A DNA stretch of 36,016 bases. Origin: UBA1731 sp963653155. Lineage in GTDB: Bacteria > Verrucomicrobiota > Kiritimatiellia > RFP12 > UBA1067. The stretch lies in NCBI GenBank assembly GCA_963653155.1, contig CAVJWR010000023.1:1-36016 (forward strand). The letters run 5' to 3'. Under the pieces are notes generated by a model. The model ran no database searches. It was not told where the DNA came from and worked only from the letters and a program-made list of their open reading frames with translations. Positions 18,233 through 25,000 of this stretch are shown here, piece by piece. The translations under genes were made by a program, and so were the position numbers. Each line of letters opens with the position of its first letter. Position 1 is the stretch's first letter.

Positions 18233-18865
18233 CTATAGGGTGGCGCCTGCGGTACGCGCCGTTATTGTGAGCACCGTTGGTCCGTAGCCGTCGTCGGTTG
18301 ATTCGGCGGCCTGCATCGCGTGCACGGCGACGATGGCCGAAGGTGCCGTCTCGCCGCCAATAGTGAAGAGCCTCGCGTCATCGGCACAGATACGGTGCAG
18401 CTGCCATCCTGCGCCAGATAGCGTTCCTGTCGTACGGGCGATGGCCTCGCTTGGCGAAAGGAACGTACGCGCCGAGACGAATTCCGATGTGCCGGCCCGG
18501 TTGGAATAGCGCAGTGTCTCCGTTGCGCCGGCGATGCTCGGGATGCGTACGGTCTCGTAAGTGGTGAGGTTCGCCGCAGGCATGTGCACCCTCTCGGAGA
18601 AGTGGCCGGATGTTGCATCGCTGTCCATGAGCAGATCCGGAATGTCCGATGCGAATTCCTCTTGCCTTTCGGCTCTGGACGTTCCGGCTTCGGACGTTAT
18701 TGAGGCGATCCCAGCCTCTTCCCGCACATCCTTGAGAAGACCGAAGTTTTCGAGGAGTATCGGCAGAAACTCGACAGTGGCCATTATGATTAGGGTCATG
18801 GCGAGCAGTGCGATCACGAATTCCGCCATGGCTTGGCCTGAGCGGCGTCCATGCTCAAATCCCAT
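18233..18865 (-). CDS. TadE-like pseudopilin (second copy)
   Basis: A 210-residue protein with a type IV prepilin-like start. Residues 9-15 are SGQAMAE, followed by a hydrophobic helix FVIALLAMTLIIMATVEFLPIL. Cleavage after G10 would leave Q at +1 and E at +5, as in Flp/TadE pilins. The rest is a periplasmic domain rich in Ser, Thr and Ala without recognisable motifs. I chose the ATG at 18865 because GGGAGGG lies 7 nt upstream; longer in-frame starts (up to 18982) would add a basic, unrelated tail. The gene overlaps the upstream TadG-like gene by 11 nt. It is likely a minor pilus component or initiator. Confidence 0.8.
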   Translation of the reverse strand: MGFEHGRRSGQAMAEFVIALLAMTLIIMATVEFLPILLENFGLLKDVREEAGIASITSEAGTSRAERQEEFASDIPDLLMDSDATSGHFSERVHMPAANLTTYETVRIPSIAGATETLRYSNRAGTSEFVSARTFLSPSEAIARTTGTLSGAGWQLHRICADDARLFTIGGETAPSAIVAVHAMQAAESTDDGYGPTVLTITARTAGATL

Positions 18866-20183
18866 ATGACGTCCCTCCCCCGCGTTCCGTGCCATGCCTT
18901 GCCGGTGGACAGCATCCGTCTGCGTCCGTGTGCCCGTGGTCCGCATACCATTTGTCCGCCGTGCTTCTGAACTCGTCTCCATGGAACAGGTCGAGAAGGT
19001 TCCCGTATGCGGTCGTGCCGCCGTTCCGCCCGAGAAGCCCCATCAGCGCCCGTACATGGCGCAGGTTCGACATCCCTCGCCGTCCGGTTGCGGCGCCGAA
19101 TGCGAAGGGGACAAGCCTTGCCTGATCGAATGCCGGAAGTATCAGTGCGGGATTGGCGTCTGTGACTCTGTTTCCTCGGACGCTTCCAAGAGCCTTTGCC
19201 GCCGCAAGTGCGGCTATGCTGTTCGTCTGTGCGGAGATTGACGAAAGCGCTACGGATCCTTCGATCCGCACGGTTGCTGCGCCGCCGGCCGTGTTGTACC
19301 GTTCCTGGAGTGGCGTTAGCCAAGGGAAACGCGAAAAGTTCAATTCGTCAGGCAGCTCGCGCCATTCGTCCGGATCGTATGTGCCCCAGCCGTATTCCGC
19401 GAAGAGGTTCGCGTTTTCCATGAGTTTTGGCCCGGAGACGGCCTCGTCGCATCCGCATTCACGAGCGAACGCAACGAGCGTTCCAATGTGGTTCGCGTAG
19501 CCGATGCCGCTCGTGAAGCCCATTCCTATGCTGCCGAAGCATGCGTTGACAGTATCGGAGAGGAGTATGTCTTCTGGGTCTGGGGCGCCGGACTGGATGG
19601 AAGGGAGCCCGTGTGTACCGTTTGAGTAGCGTACGCAGAGCGTGCGGAAGTCTCTGCTCCGTATCGCATCGTAGAAGTCTGGGTCAACCCTTGGGTCAAT
19701 CGCCCCCGCTTTCAGGATCGCGGCATTGTCTATGCCTGCGCAGATGCCATCCTGCAAAACCACATCGATCATCTTCCTGTATTCGTCGTCCATGAATTCG
19801 GCGGCGATCTGGGTCGCCGCCGTCATGTCGTAGGATACGGCCGCGCCATTGTCCCTTGCGATGTCGTTGGCGGCCTTGAACCCTGCCGTAGGCCCCATGC
19901 GTGCGATGCTGCGCTGGAGCGCCACGATTCCGGCGATTGCGTTTTTGTTTGATTCGCATATGGCCGCCATGTGCGCGATGTTGAGGTCCCCAATCATGTT
20001 CAGCGACAGCCCCTGCCATCGTGCGAGTGCGAGTGCGCTCGCGTCGGCGGCGTTTTGCAGACGTATCTTCGAGCGCGACGACGTGAATATGTCGATGTTT
20101 AGGGAGAAGAGTAGCGCGAGCCCCGCAAGGATAAGCACGAGGAATATTGCCATCTGGCCGCTTCTTCTTGCGTCGCCGTTCAT
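18855..20183 (-). CDS. TadG-like pilus assembly protein
   Basis: A 442-residue protein that starts with a TadG/Tad-type N terminus: RRSGQMAIFLVLILAGLALLFSL, one membrane helix, then a conserved-type segment LQNAADASALALARWQG. This matches the N-terminal Tad domain (putative Flp pilus-assembly TadE/G-like). Unlike the neighbouring pseudopilins it has F rather than E at position +5 after SG, so it may not be processed by prepilin peptidase. The large C-terminal part is presumably periplasmic. I see no von Willebrand factor A metal site (DxSxS), a domain some TadG proteins carry. The ATG overlaps the upstream TadE stop as ATGA, and its own end overlaps the next gene by 11 nt, indicating a tightly coupled operon. 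Confidence 0.82.
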   Translation of the reverse strand: MNGDARRSGQMAIFLVLILAGLALLFSLNIDIFTSSRSKIRLQNAADASALALARWQGLSLNMIGDLNIAHMAAICESNKNAIAGIVALQRSIARMGPTAGFKAANDIARDNGAAVSYDMTAATQIAAEFMDDEYRKMIDVVLQDGICAGIDNAAILKAGAIDPRVDPDFYDAIRSRDFRTLCVRYSNGTHGLPSIQSGAPDPEDILLSDTVNACFGSIGMGFTSGIGYANHIGTLVAFARECGCDEAVSGPKLMENANLFAEYGWGTYDPDEWRELPDELNFSRFPWLTPLQERYNTAGGAATVRIEGSVALSSISAQTNSIAALAAAKALGSVRGNRVTDANPALILPAFDQARLVPFAFGAATGRRGMSNLRHVRALMGLLGRNGGTTAYGNLLDLFHGDEFRSTADKWYADHGHTDADGCCPPARHGTERGGGTSYGI

Positions 20184-20725
20184 TGCAGATAGCTCTTGTA
20201 GTGTGCCTCGGCCGTGCCAGTCGCGGAGATTGGCGCATATTCATGCATCTCGGAACTGGTGGTCCCTGTCAGCATGTTGAGGCCAGAGATGCGTGGACGA
20301 CGCTGGGTTACCGTTGCGGTTGTTTTGGACGCATCCGCAGAGCACGCCACGGATGTGTTCCCGTCTCGCCAATGCTCGAAATCGAGAATTGCGTCCGCTT
20401 GGGCCTCGTATTCGCTTGCGAGATAGTCGCCTATGCGTGCGTAGCGTTCGCCATGTGATAATGCCGTGTCACCATCGTGTGCGGATGGCGTGAGGCATCT
20501 TCCGGCGGCCGGCATCGTCGAGAGGCGGGCGATTTTCCGCAGCATGAAATCGTTGTATCCGACGGCGCGGGCCCGTGCGCATTTCACGGATGCGTTCTCT
20601 ACGAGCAGCTTCGCCCGCATTTGGTCTGATAGGTTGAACATCGCCAGGAACACAATGAGAACGACGATCATTGCGATTGTCGTTTCGATCATGGCCTGAC
20701 CGGATTTTGTGAGATGGGCCATCAT
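20180..20725 (-). CDS. TadE-like pseudopilin (first copy)
   Basis: A 181-residue minor-pilin-like protein. Residues 8-14 are SGQAMIE, followed by the helix TTIAMIVVLIVFLAMFNL. Predicted prepilin cleavage after G9 puts E at +5. A soluble domain with several cysteines and a Ser/Thr-rich end (NMLTGTTSSEMHEYAPIS) follows. The start is ambiguous. The ATG at 20725 overlaps the preceding small pilin's stop (ATGA), 20722 gives TGATG, and 20740 has no ribosome-binding site either. I prefer 20725/20722 because of coupling. Its stop overlaps the TadG-like start by 4 nt. Confidence 0.8.
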   Translation of the reverse strand: MMAHLTKSGQAMIETTIAMIVVLIVFLAMFNLSDQMRAKLLVENASVKCARARAVGYNDFMLRKIARLSTMPAAGRCLTPSAHDGDTALSHGERYARIGDYLASEYEAQADAILDFEHWRDGNTSVACSADASKTTATVTQRRPRISGLNMLTGTTSSEMHEYAPISATGTAEAHYKSYLQ

Positions 20726-20877
20726 AGCCGTTCGGAGCATATCACGTCTGTCGAATAGATGGCCACACTTGCCGGAGCCCTCATGAAATAATACGCCGCC
20801 CCGGCCGCCGCGAGCAGGAGCGTGAACACGAGTATGTACTCAAGCGCTGTCTGCCCGTTTCGGCTTTTCCGGTGCAT
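20722..20877 (-). CDS. Second small Flp-type pilin (51 aa)
   Basis: A very short gene, MHRKSRNGQTALEYILVF at its start. G8 then Q at +1, E at +5 and Y at +6, followed by a hydrophobic helix ILVFTLLLAAAGAAYYF, match the Flp prepilin pattern of the adjacent flp gene (GQTMLEY). The mature protein would be 43 residues. It begins 33 nt after the flp stop, in the same frame; an in-frame GTG at 20898 is an alternative start. No clear ribosome-binding site is visible, so it may depend on coupling. Its stop lies inside the ATGATG of the next gene. It could be a minor Flp pilin or a degraded duplicate of flp. Confidence 0.72.
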   Translation of the reverse strand: MHRKSRNGQTALEYILVFTLLLAAAGAAYYFMRAPASVAIYSTDVICSERL

Positions 20878-20910
20878 TGCTGTGGCAAGGGCTCGCACGG
20901 CAATGGCCGC

Positions 20911-21135
20911 TTAGTTTTCGCCAAGTCTCTTTATGGTGTCTTCGCTTATGTTTTCGGCGGCATTCTTGGCGTTTGCGCCCTCTTCGGTGGAGATTGCCTC
21001 TGTCGCGCCCGCCACTTTCTTTGCCGTGGCTCTGCCGAAATATGTGAACACCGCAATCAGCGATATGGCTATGAGTGCGACGATGATTATGTATTCGAGC
21101 ATCGTCTGGCCTTTTTTGTTCTTCCTTGTCATCAT
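20911..21135 (-). CDS. flp: Flp pilin (major Tad pilus subunit)
   Basis: A 74-residue prepilin. KKGQTMLEYIIIVALIAISL gives the leader ending in G9, Q at +1 and the diagnostic E-Y pair at +5/+6, followed by a long hydrophobic helix. The C-terminal part is hydrophilic (EEGANAKNAAENISEDTIKRLGEN). Cleavage and methylation by a TadV/CpaA-type prepilin peptidase would release a 65-residue pilin; that enzyme is not in this window. I set the start at ATG 21135 because AAAGGAG lies 10 nt upstream; longer in-frame starts add an implausible basic tail. It is the first gene of the pilus block and starts 53 bp after the mtaB stop. Confidence 0.9.
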   Translation of the reverse strand: MMTRKNKKGQTMLEYIIIVALIAISLIAVFTYFGRATAKKVAGATEAISTEEGANAKNAAENISEDTIKRLGEN

Positions 21136-21188
21136 GATTGTGCGTCTCCTTTTGTCGTACATGAAGTGGTGTCTCGCTGGACGTCGCT

Positions 21189-23084
21189 TCAATCGGCTTT
21201 GGTAGGTATTATAGCAGATAAGGAACCGTCCTTGAGCGAATAATTTTCGACGATGGCGCGTACGATGGATTTTCGTTCGGCATTCCCGTGCAGCATGCAC
21301 CTTAGATGTTCATCCGTGCGTCCGCTTCCACCTCGTTCCACGCATACGGTAACGGTTTTGCCGATGAGTGCGTTTGCGAATTCCAGACGGTTGCGTAATC
21401 CGATGGATTCTATTTCCTTTGCGCGTCGGCGGCGCACCTCTGTGGTGATTGAGCCTGTCAGCGTTGCCGCCTCGGTTCCGGGACGCTCGGAATATGGGAA
21501 TACGTGAAGGTGTATGAACGGGGAGTGAATTGCCTCTTGTGCAGGGCGGCAGAATGTATCGTCGGCCATATGCAGGCTCATCGATACGAAGCGTTTTGTC
21601 GCCTCGTGGTCTGAATCCGATTCGCTTGGAAATCCCGTTATGATGTCCGCTCCAAGCGCCAGTCGTGGACCAAGCCTGCGACACGCCTTGGTGCAGAATG
21701 CATGTACTTGCTCTGACGTGTATGGCCGCCGCATGAGCTGCAGAATCCTGTCGGATCCGGATTGCAGTGACAGGTGCAAAAACCTGCATATGTTAGGAGA
21801 TCCTTCCATCGCATCCAGAATGCGGTCGTCGCATATTCCGGGCTCTATCGAGCCAAAGCGGATTCTGTGTCCAGGCGATTCGAGTGCTGCAAGCGCGGTG
21901 GCAAGTTCGGCAATGCCTCGACCTTCTGATTTGTAGAGGCATAGATTGCATCCGGCCAGGATAATCTCCCTGAATCCTGCCGCAAGGAATGCACGGGCCC
22001 GTTCAAGTACGGTGTGGAAGGGGATGGACGTTGGCATTCCGCGAAACGACGGGACGATGCAGTACGAGCATCTTCCGGAACATCCGTCCTGTACTTTCAG
22101 GTATGCCCGTGAAAGGGCATAGTGATTCATCGACGGGATGGTGTTCGGCATGGAGGATGTCGCATTTGACGTTGTCTCGGTTTGTCGTACCGTCGAAGCG
22201 TGTATCGAAAATCCTTGTTGAGGGGTTATTCGAATCGGTGCGTCTGGTGTGCTGACGAACAAACGCTCTGTTGTTTGCTTTTCCGGTTTGAGGCATCCTG
22301 TCACTTTGATGAATGCGCTGGGAAATTGTAGCCGCAGGTGGGCTATGAACTTTTCGCAGTCATGCTGCGCCTTTGCCGTCACTGAGCAGCCGCGAACTAT
22401 GATCAGGTCTGGATTTGGCTGCACAGGTTCAGTGCGGGTCGCAGTATTCGGATCTGACGCTATGGCATTGCCTTCATTTGCGTTGCGTGATGCGCCGCAT
22501 CTGCCGAAATGTTCTCCATTGTCCGTTTGCATTGACACCAGCGAATCATTGTTGCATGATGAGACATCGGCATCGTCAAGTACGTTATTTTTTGCATTGC
22601 GTTTGTCGTAGGATGGGGCGTTGGCAAGTGCAAACCCTTTTGCGTTACGTCTGTAGTTGGAGAACACATCAACACCGTTTGGTGCATTCTCTTTTGAGTT
22701 GTGCCCGTCGTGGGACGGAGCATCGGCAATTGCATGCTCCTGTACGTTGCGTTCAATTGGTTTTAGGGAGACGATTTCCCACCCGGCATCGGCATAGCTT
22801 GCTTCGGTGTCGAGCGCTTCGGCCTTGTTCAGCCTGCATCCGAAAGTCACAAACGCCACACGTTTTCGTTTGGATTCACACCCATCACCTTGGCACTCAC
22901 CCTTCGTCAGTTCGGTTGAATTTGCATGGACAGAGAATGGCTTATGGATCAATGTCGGTTCCAAAGCCGACACGGAGTCTGCAATATTCACGCCCATTGC
23001 TTCTTGTTGCACCATTGTTTCTTGTTGCACCTTTATTTTGCGCAGCACTTTTGCTTCTCGTTGCATCTGCGTCTTGCGTTGCAT
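21189..23084 (-). CDS. mtaB: tRNA t6A37 methylthiotransferase MtaB with repeat-rich insertion
   Basis: Radical-SAM enzyme of the MiaB/MtaB family, which converts t6A37 to ms2t6A37 in ANN-decoding tRNAs. The N-terminal cluster cysteines are C83 (FGCRLNKAEA), C233 (RGCSVTA) and C264 (TGCLKPE). The radical-SAM CxxxCxxC is C335, C339 and C342 (DGCSGRCSYC). FGCRLN and the SLQSGSD region favour MtaB over MiaB. At 631 residues it is far longer than the usual 430-450, for two reasons. A 74-residue N-terminal extension begins with five 6-residue repeats (QREAKV/QQETMV type). An insertion of about 110 residues (106-220) inside the UPF0004 domain contains 34-residue repeats, and C83-C233 are 150 apart where about 35 is normal. 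The catalytic residues all remain, so the enzyme is probably active. GGAGAG lies upstream of the chosen ATG. Confidence 0.85.
   Translation of the reverse strand: MQRKTQMQREAKVLRKIKVQQETMVQQEAMGVNIADSVSALEPTLIHKPFSVHANSTELTKGECQGDGCESKRKRVAFVTFGCRLNKAEALDTEASYADAGWEIVSLKPIERNVQEHAIADAPSHDGHNSKENAPNGVDVFSNYRRNAKGFALANAPSYDKRNAKNNVLDDADVSSCNNDSLVSMQTDNGEHFGRCGASRNANEGNAIASDPNTATRTEPVQPNPDLIIVRGCSVTAKAQHDCEKFIAHLRLQFPSAFIKVTGCLKPEKQTTERLFVSTPDAPIRITPQQGFSIHASTVRQTETTSNATSSMPNTIPSMNHYALSRAYLKVQDGCSGRCSYCIVPSFRGMPTSIPFHTVLERARAFLAAGFREIILAGCNLCLYKSEGRGIAELATALAALESPGHRIRFGSIEPGICDDRILDAMEGSPNICRFLHLSLQSGSDRILQLMRRPYTSEQVHAFCTKACRRLGPRLALGADIITGFPSESDSDHEATKRFVSMSLHMADDTFCRPAQEAIHSPFIHLHVFPYSERPGTEAATLTGSITTEVRRRRAKEIESIGLRNRLEFANALIGKTVTVCVERGGSGRTDEHLRCMLHGNAERKSIVRAIVENYSLKDGSLSAIIPTKAD
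22591..22753. repeat. Degenerate 102-bp-period repeat inside mtaB
   Basis: 22591-22651 and 22693-22753 align without gaps at offset 102, at roughly two-thirds identity. Translated on the minus strand they give RRNAKGFALANAPSYDKRNA and ERNVQEHAIADAPSHDGHNS. A partial third copy, RNANEGNAIASDP, lies nearer 22450-22485. The unit is 34 residues, in frame. Confidence 0.65.
22995..23084. repeat. Five tandem 18-bp repeats at the mtaB 5' end
   Basis: Read on the minus strand, codons 1-30 fall into five 6-codon units: MQRKTQ, MQREAK, VLRKIK, VQQETM, VQQEAM. The last two differ at only one or two bases. The array begins at the chosen start codon, so the true mtaB start could lie within or after it. 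Confidence 0.7.
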
Positions 23085-23106
23085 TTAAAGCATTGCTCTC
23101 CATCAC

Positions 23107-24507
23107 CTATGTGAAAGTTCTATCCCCTCCGCGCAAGCCATGCCTCGCCGTACGCATCGCCCTAAGCAACCTCCTGCTCCAAGTAGATTTAGTCCGCACT
23201 GTAATCTTATTTTCGTAGAACCGCTTCCACTCTGCAAGCATATTCGCATCTTCAACGGCATTTGGATCTGTCAGATCCTTCAATTTATGTACCAGCCTTG
23301 TTCGATTTCGCTTGCTGGGACTTATGAGTCCGATTATTTCATGGTAGATTGCCGTTGCCCTCAGTTTGCGCAGATCGGAGAGTTCGGAGTCGCCAGCTCC
23401 TTTTGGGCTAATTGCGTCTCGCATGTTTTGCCGTGTGTTTGAGCACTGTCTCTCGGTCGCACATTCAGACATACCTTTGCCTTTCGGATTGCTACGCCAC
23501 GCATGTCTGCCTTGAATAGCGCTGCGTCCCTGTCTTTGATTTATAGCACTTTGTGCTTTGAATAAGATTTCGTCCGCACCATAATCTTGTAAATCATGTT
23601 CTTCTCGGTTCTTTGATTTGTATTCCGTATTCATAATGCGAACTTCGGCATCATCGCCATTTGGCATCACGGAGGATAGCGGCATCGGGTCTTTCAATCC
23701 AATGATCTGGCGCATTCGTTTCGCTGTCGCCTTGTGCGCCATGACGGTTTTGTATTTCAGATACAACGCAGGGATGTTCATCTGAAGCCAACCCTTGATG
23801 CCAGCTCTTCTTCCGATGATAACGCCACCATCATGTATAAGGCTGTTGTCCACATAGCATTCCAGATCTTCCAGAAGGCTTCCGAAGCGTAGCATGGCCT
23901 CGCTTGAATCCTTCACTTTGATCCAGGCATCCAGTATCTGTTCTTTGGTTGGACAGGGGTTGCTTGTGCTTCTCGTCTTAACCTTTCGTCGTTCGGTCGC
24001 AAGTGCGAGCCTTCGATTTCTTTCCCTTTCGTAGTACGCAGGGCGCATGGCATAGTGCTTTGCGCGGGCGATTCGCCGGGTGAGTTCTTTCCTTATCGCG
24101 TTCATTGCTGACCATGCCATGTCGCCAATGAAAAGAAGCGGTTCCAATGACGGATGGATTGCGTGCCGATGGGAGAGTAACCTATTGGCTTCTTCCATTG
24201 AGATGCCAGTGCGGCGGCAAAATGCGGCTCTGCCTTCAGTCATTTCGCATAGGTCGCCGAAAGCTTTCCCTCTGCTGATTCGCTTCCTGTATTCTCTGCG
24301 GTCTCGCTCTGCGTATATCGCCTCTTCTACAGGCTTGTATTTGGCTTGCCATTCTGAGAATTTGCGCAACGCCTCTTTTTCAGCCTCGCTCCTTATATGT
24401 TGCAATACACCTGTAGGTCCATTCGTGGGCGCTTCCCTTTTGCATATGTCGCTGGCGATGTTTTTTACGGCATCGCGCCTCATAGTCTTGCTGGCTGTGC
24501 TTATCAT
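23107..24507 (-). CDS. Unrecognised 466-aa protein with a possible helix-turn-helix
   Basis: I do not recognise this protein as a named family. It is basic and hydrophilic, with no signal peptide or membrane helix. Residues 90-120 (EGRAAFCRRTGISMEEANRL then LSHRHAIHP) look like a lambda-repressor/Cro-type helix-turn-helix. The middle has a segment GIKGWLQMNIPALYLKYKTV followed by MAHKATAKRMRQIIGL that looks like a structured conserved core. The C-terminal third is Arg/Lys-rich. The ATG at 24507 is well supported by a perfect AGGAGG 7-8 nt upstream. It is followed after 22 bp by mtaB on the same strand. Three copies of a 25-bp dyad element lie in and upstream of it. A DNA-binding regulator or remnant mobile-element protein is possible, but neither is shown. 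Confidence 0.75.
   Translation of the reverse strand: MISTASKTMRRDAVKNIASDICKREAPTNGPTGVLQHIRSEAEKEALRKFSEWQAKYKPVEEAIYAERDRREYRKRISRGKAFGDLCEMTEGRAAFCRRTGISMEEANRLLSHRHAIHPSLEPLLFIGDMAWSAMNAIRKELTRRIARAKHYAMRPAYYERERNRRLALATERRKVKTRSTSNPCPTKEQILDAWIKVKDSSEAMLRFGSLLEDLECYVDNSLIHDGGVIIGRRAGIKGWLQMNIPALYLKYKTVMAHKATAKRMRQIIGLKDPMPLSSVMPNGDDAEVRIMNTEYKSKNREEHDLQDYGADEILFKAQSAINQRQGRSAIQGRHAWRSNPKGKGMSECATERQCSNTRQNMRDAISPKGAGDSELSDLRKLRATAIYHEIIGLISPSKRNRTRLVHKLKDLTDPNAVEDANMLAEWKRFYENKITVRTKSTWSRRLLRAMRTARHGLRGGDRTFT
23184..23208 (-). repeat. 25-bp dyad element, copy A
   Basis: On the minus strand it reads AAGATT, 13 bases containing GTGCGGACT, then AATCTA. It lies near the 3' end of the 466-aa gene and matches copy C at 22 of 25 positions. 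Confidence 0.75.
23564..23588 (-). repeat. 25-bp dyad element, copy B
   Basis: On the minus strand it reads AAGATT, 13 bases containing GTGCGGACG, then AATCTT, with perfect outer arms. It lies inside the 466-aa gene in a different reading frame from copy A, so conservation is at the DNA level. It matches A and C at 21 of 25 positions. Confidence 0.75.
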
Positions 24508-24535
24508 GTGTATTCCTCCTGTGGCATTGTCGAGA

Positions 24536-24564
24536 ATGGTAGCAAAAGCGCGTGATGAAAACAA
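24536..24564 (-). promoter_or_regulatory. Candidate promoter of the 466-aa gene and mtaB
   Basis: On the minus strand TTGTTT (24559-24564) and TACCAT (24536-24541) are spaced by 17 bp, with TGC before the -10 (extended -10). Transcription would start near 24529, leaving a short leader with AGGAGG (24515-24520) before the ATG at 24507. Dyad copy C overlaps the -35. Confidence 0.4.
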
Positions 24565-24587
24565 GATTATTATGCGGACTAAATCTA
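24563..24587 (+). repeat. 25-bp dyad element, copy C (inverted, in promoter region)
   Basis: On the plus strand it reads AAGATT, 13 bases containing ATGCGGACT, then AATCTA, so it is inverted relative to A and B. It abuts or overlaps the candidate -35 of the 466-aa gene, an operator-like position. Confidence 0.75.
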
Positions 24588-24744
24588 TGTTTGCGGATGG
24601 CTGACATTGCTAAGGGGTGTTTTGCGTTTGGTGGCGGCAATTGCGTGGGATGGAGGCTTGTCGCGTCTGGTTTTTTGCTACTGTTTTTGTGACTATAGTA
24701 GGTGGGGGTTTGCTATCGGCAGGTGGGATATGCCGTGCGTTATG

Positions 24745-24846
24745 GATTTTCATGCAGAGAATTGAATGTAAATGAAGTATCTACGGAACGTTCAGTTCTG
24801 CAAAGGACAATAGATTTTCATGTGTACCCCGTCCAGATTTTTCATG
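24745..24846 (+). repeat. Three copies of GATTTTCATG
   Basis: GATTTTCATG occurs at 24745-24754 and 24813-24822, and with one extra T at 24836-24846. The last two share the longer block AGATTT(T)TCATGTG. Confidence 0.55.
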
Positions 24847-24937
24847 TGAGCGCGATCCTCGGTTCTCCAGCCCGACAGTGCGCCTTTCCGAATTGACCCA
24901 CGAGATTGTACAACTTCCCTGTGAGCGCGATTTTCGG
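24845..24937 (+). repeat. Pair of 18-bp direct repeats upstream of uxaC
   Basis: TGTGAGCGCGATCCTCGG (24845-24862) and TGTGAGCGCGATTTTCGG (24920-24937) differ at two positions and are 75 bp apart. They lie upstream of the uxaC -10, at positions suited to a transcription factor, but could also be a dispersed repeat. Confidence 0.6.
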
Positions 24938-24961
24938 GCGAGCGTATGGTTGGATGCATTT

Positions 24962-24972
24962 TGTGGTATAAT
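24962..24972 (+). promoter_or_regulatory. uxaC extended -10 promoter
   Basis: TGTGGTATAAT holds a consensus TATAAT (24967-24972) with an extended TGG, 28 bp before the ATG. The same block precedes the oxidoreductase and TPR genes. I see no good -35. TGTGGT (24962-24967) and ACCACA (24982-24987) form an inverted repeat around the likely start site. Confidence 0.55.
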
Positions 24973-25000
24973 TACGGACAAACCACATAAGGAGAATGTA

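Larger units (their letters stand above)
24508..25000. other. Divergent intergenic region with short repeats
   Basis: No gene is supported in this 493-bp gap between the minus-strand 466-aa gene and uxaC. It contains the candidate promoter and dyad copy C on the left, three GATTTTCATG-like repeats (24745, 24813, 24836), two 18-bp direct repeats (24845 and 24920) and the uxaC promoter. The stretch 24605-24740 shows nothing identifiable. Confidence 0.6.

Noticed and set aside
23184..24587. Dyad repeats as plasmid iterons or as transposon terminal inverted repeats.
   Set aside because: There are only three copies, one internal; no transposase motif or target duplication is visible, and no replication initiator is recognised. 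Kept as an open finding instead.
24080..24604. Plus-strand 174-codon frame opposite the start of the 466-aa gene.
   Set aside because: It overlaps the promoter and a gene with a perfect AGGAGG start, and its own start has no ribosome-binding site.
24605..25000. A tRNA, riboswitch or small gene in the uxaC upstream region.
   Set aside because: No cloverleaf, conserved riboswitch core or supported small frame could be found; only short repeats and a promoter are visible.
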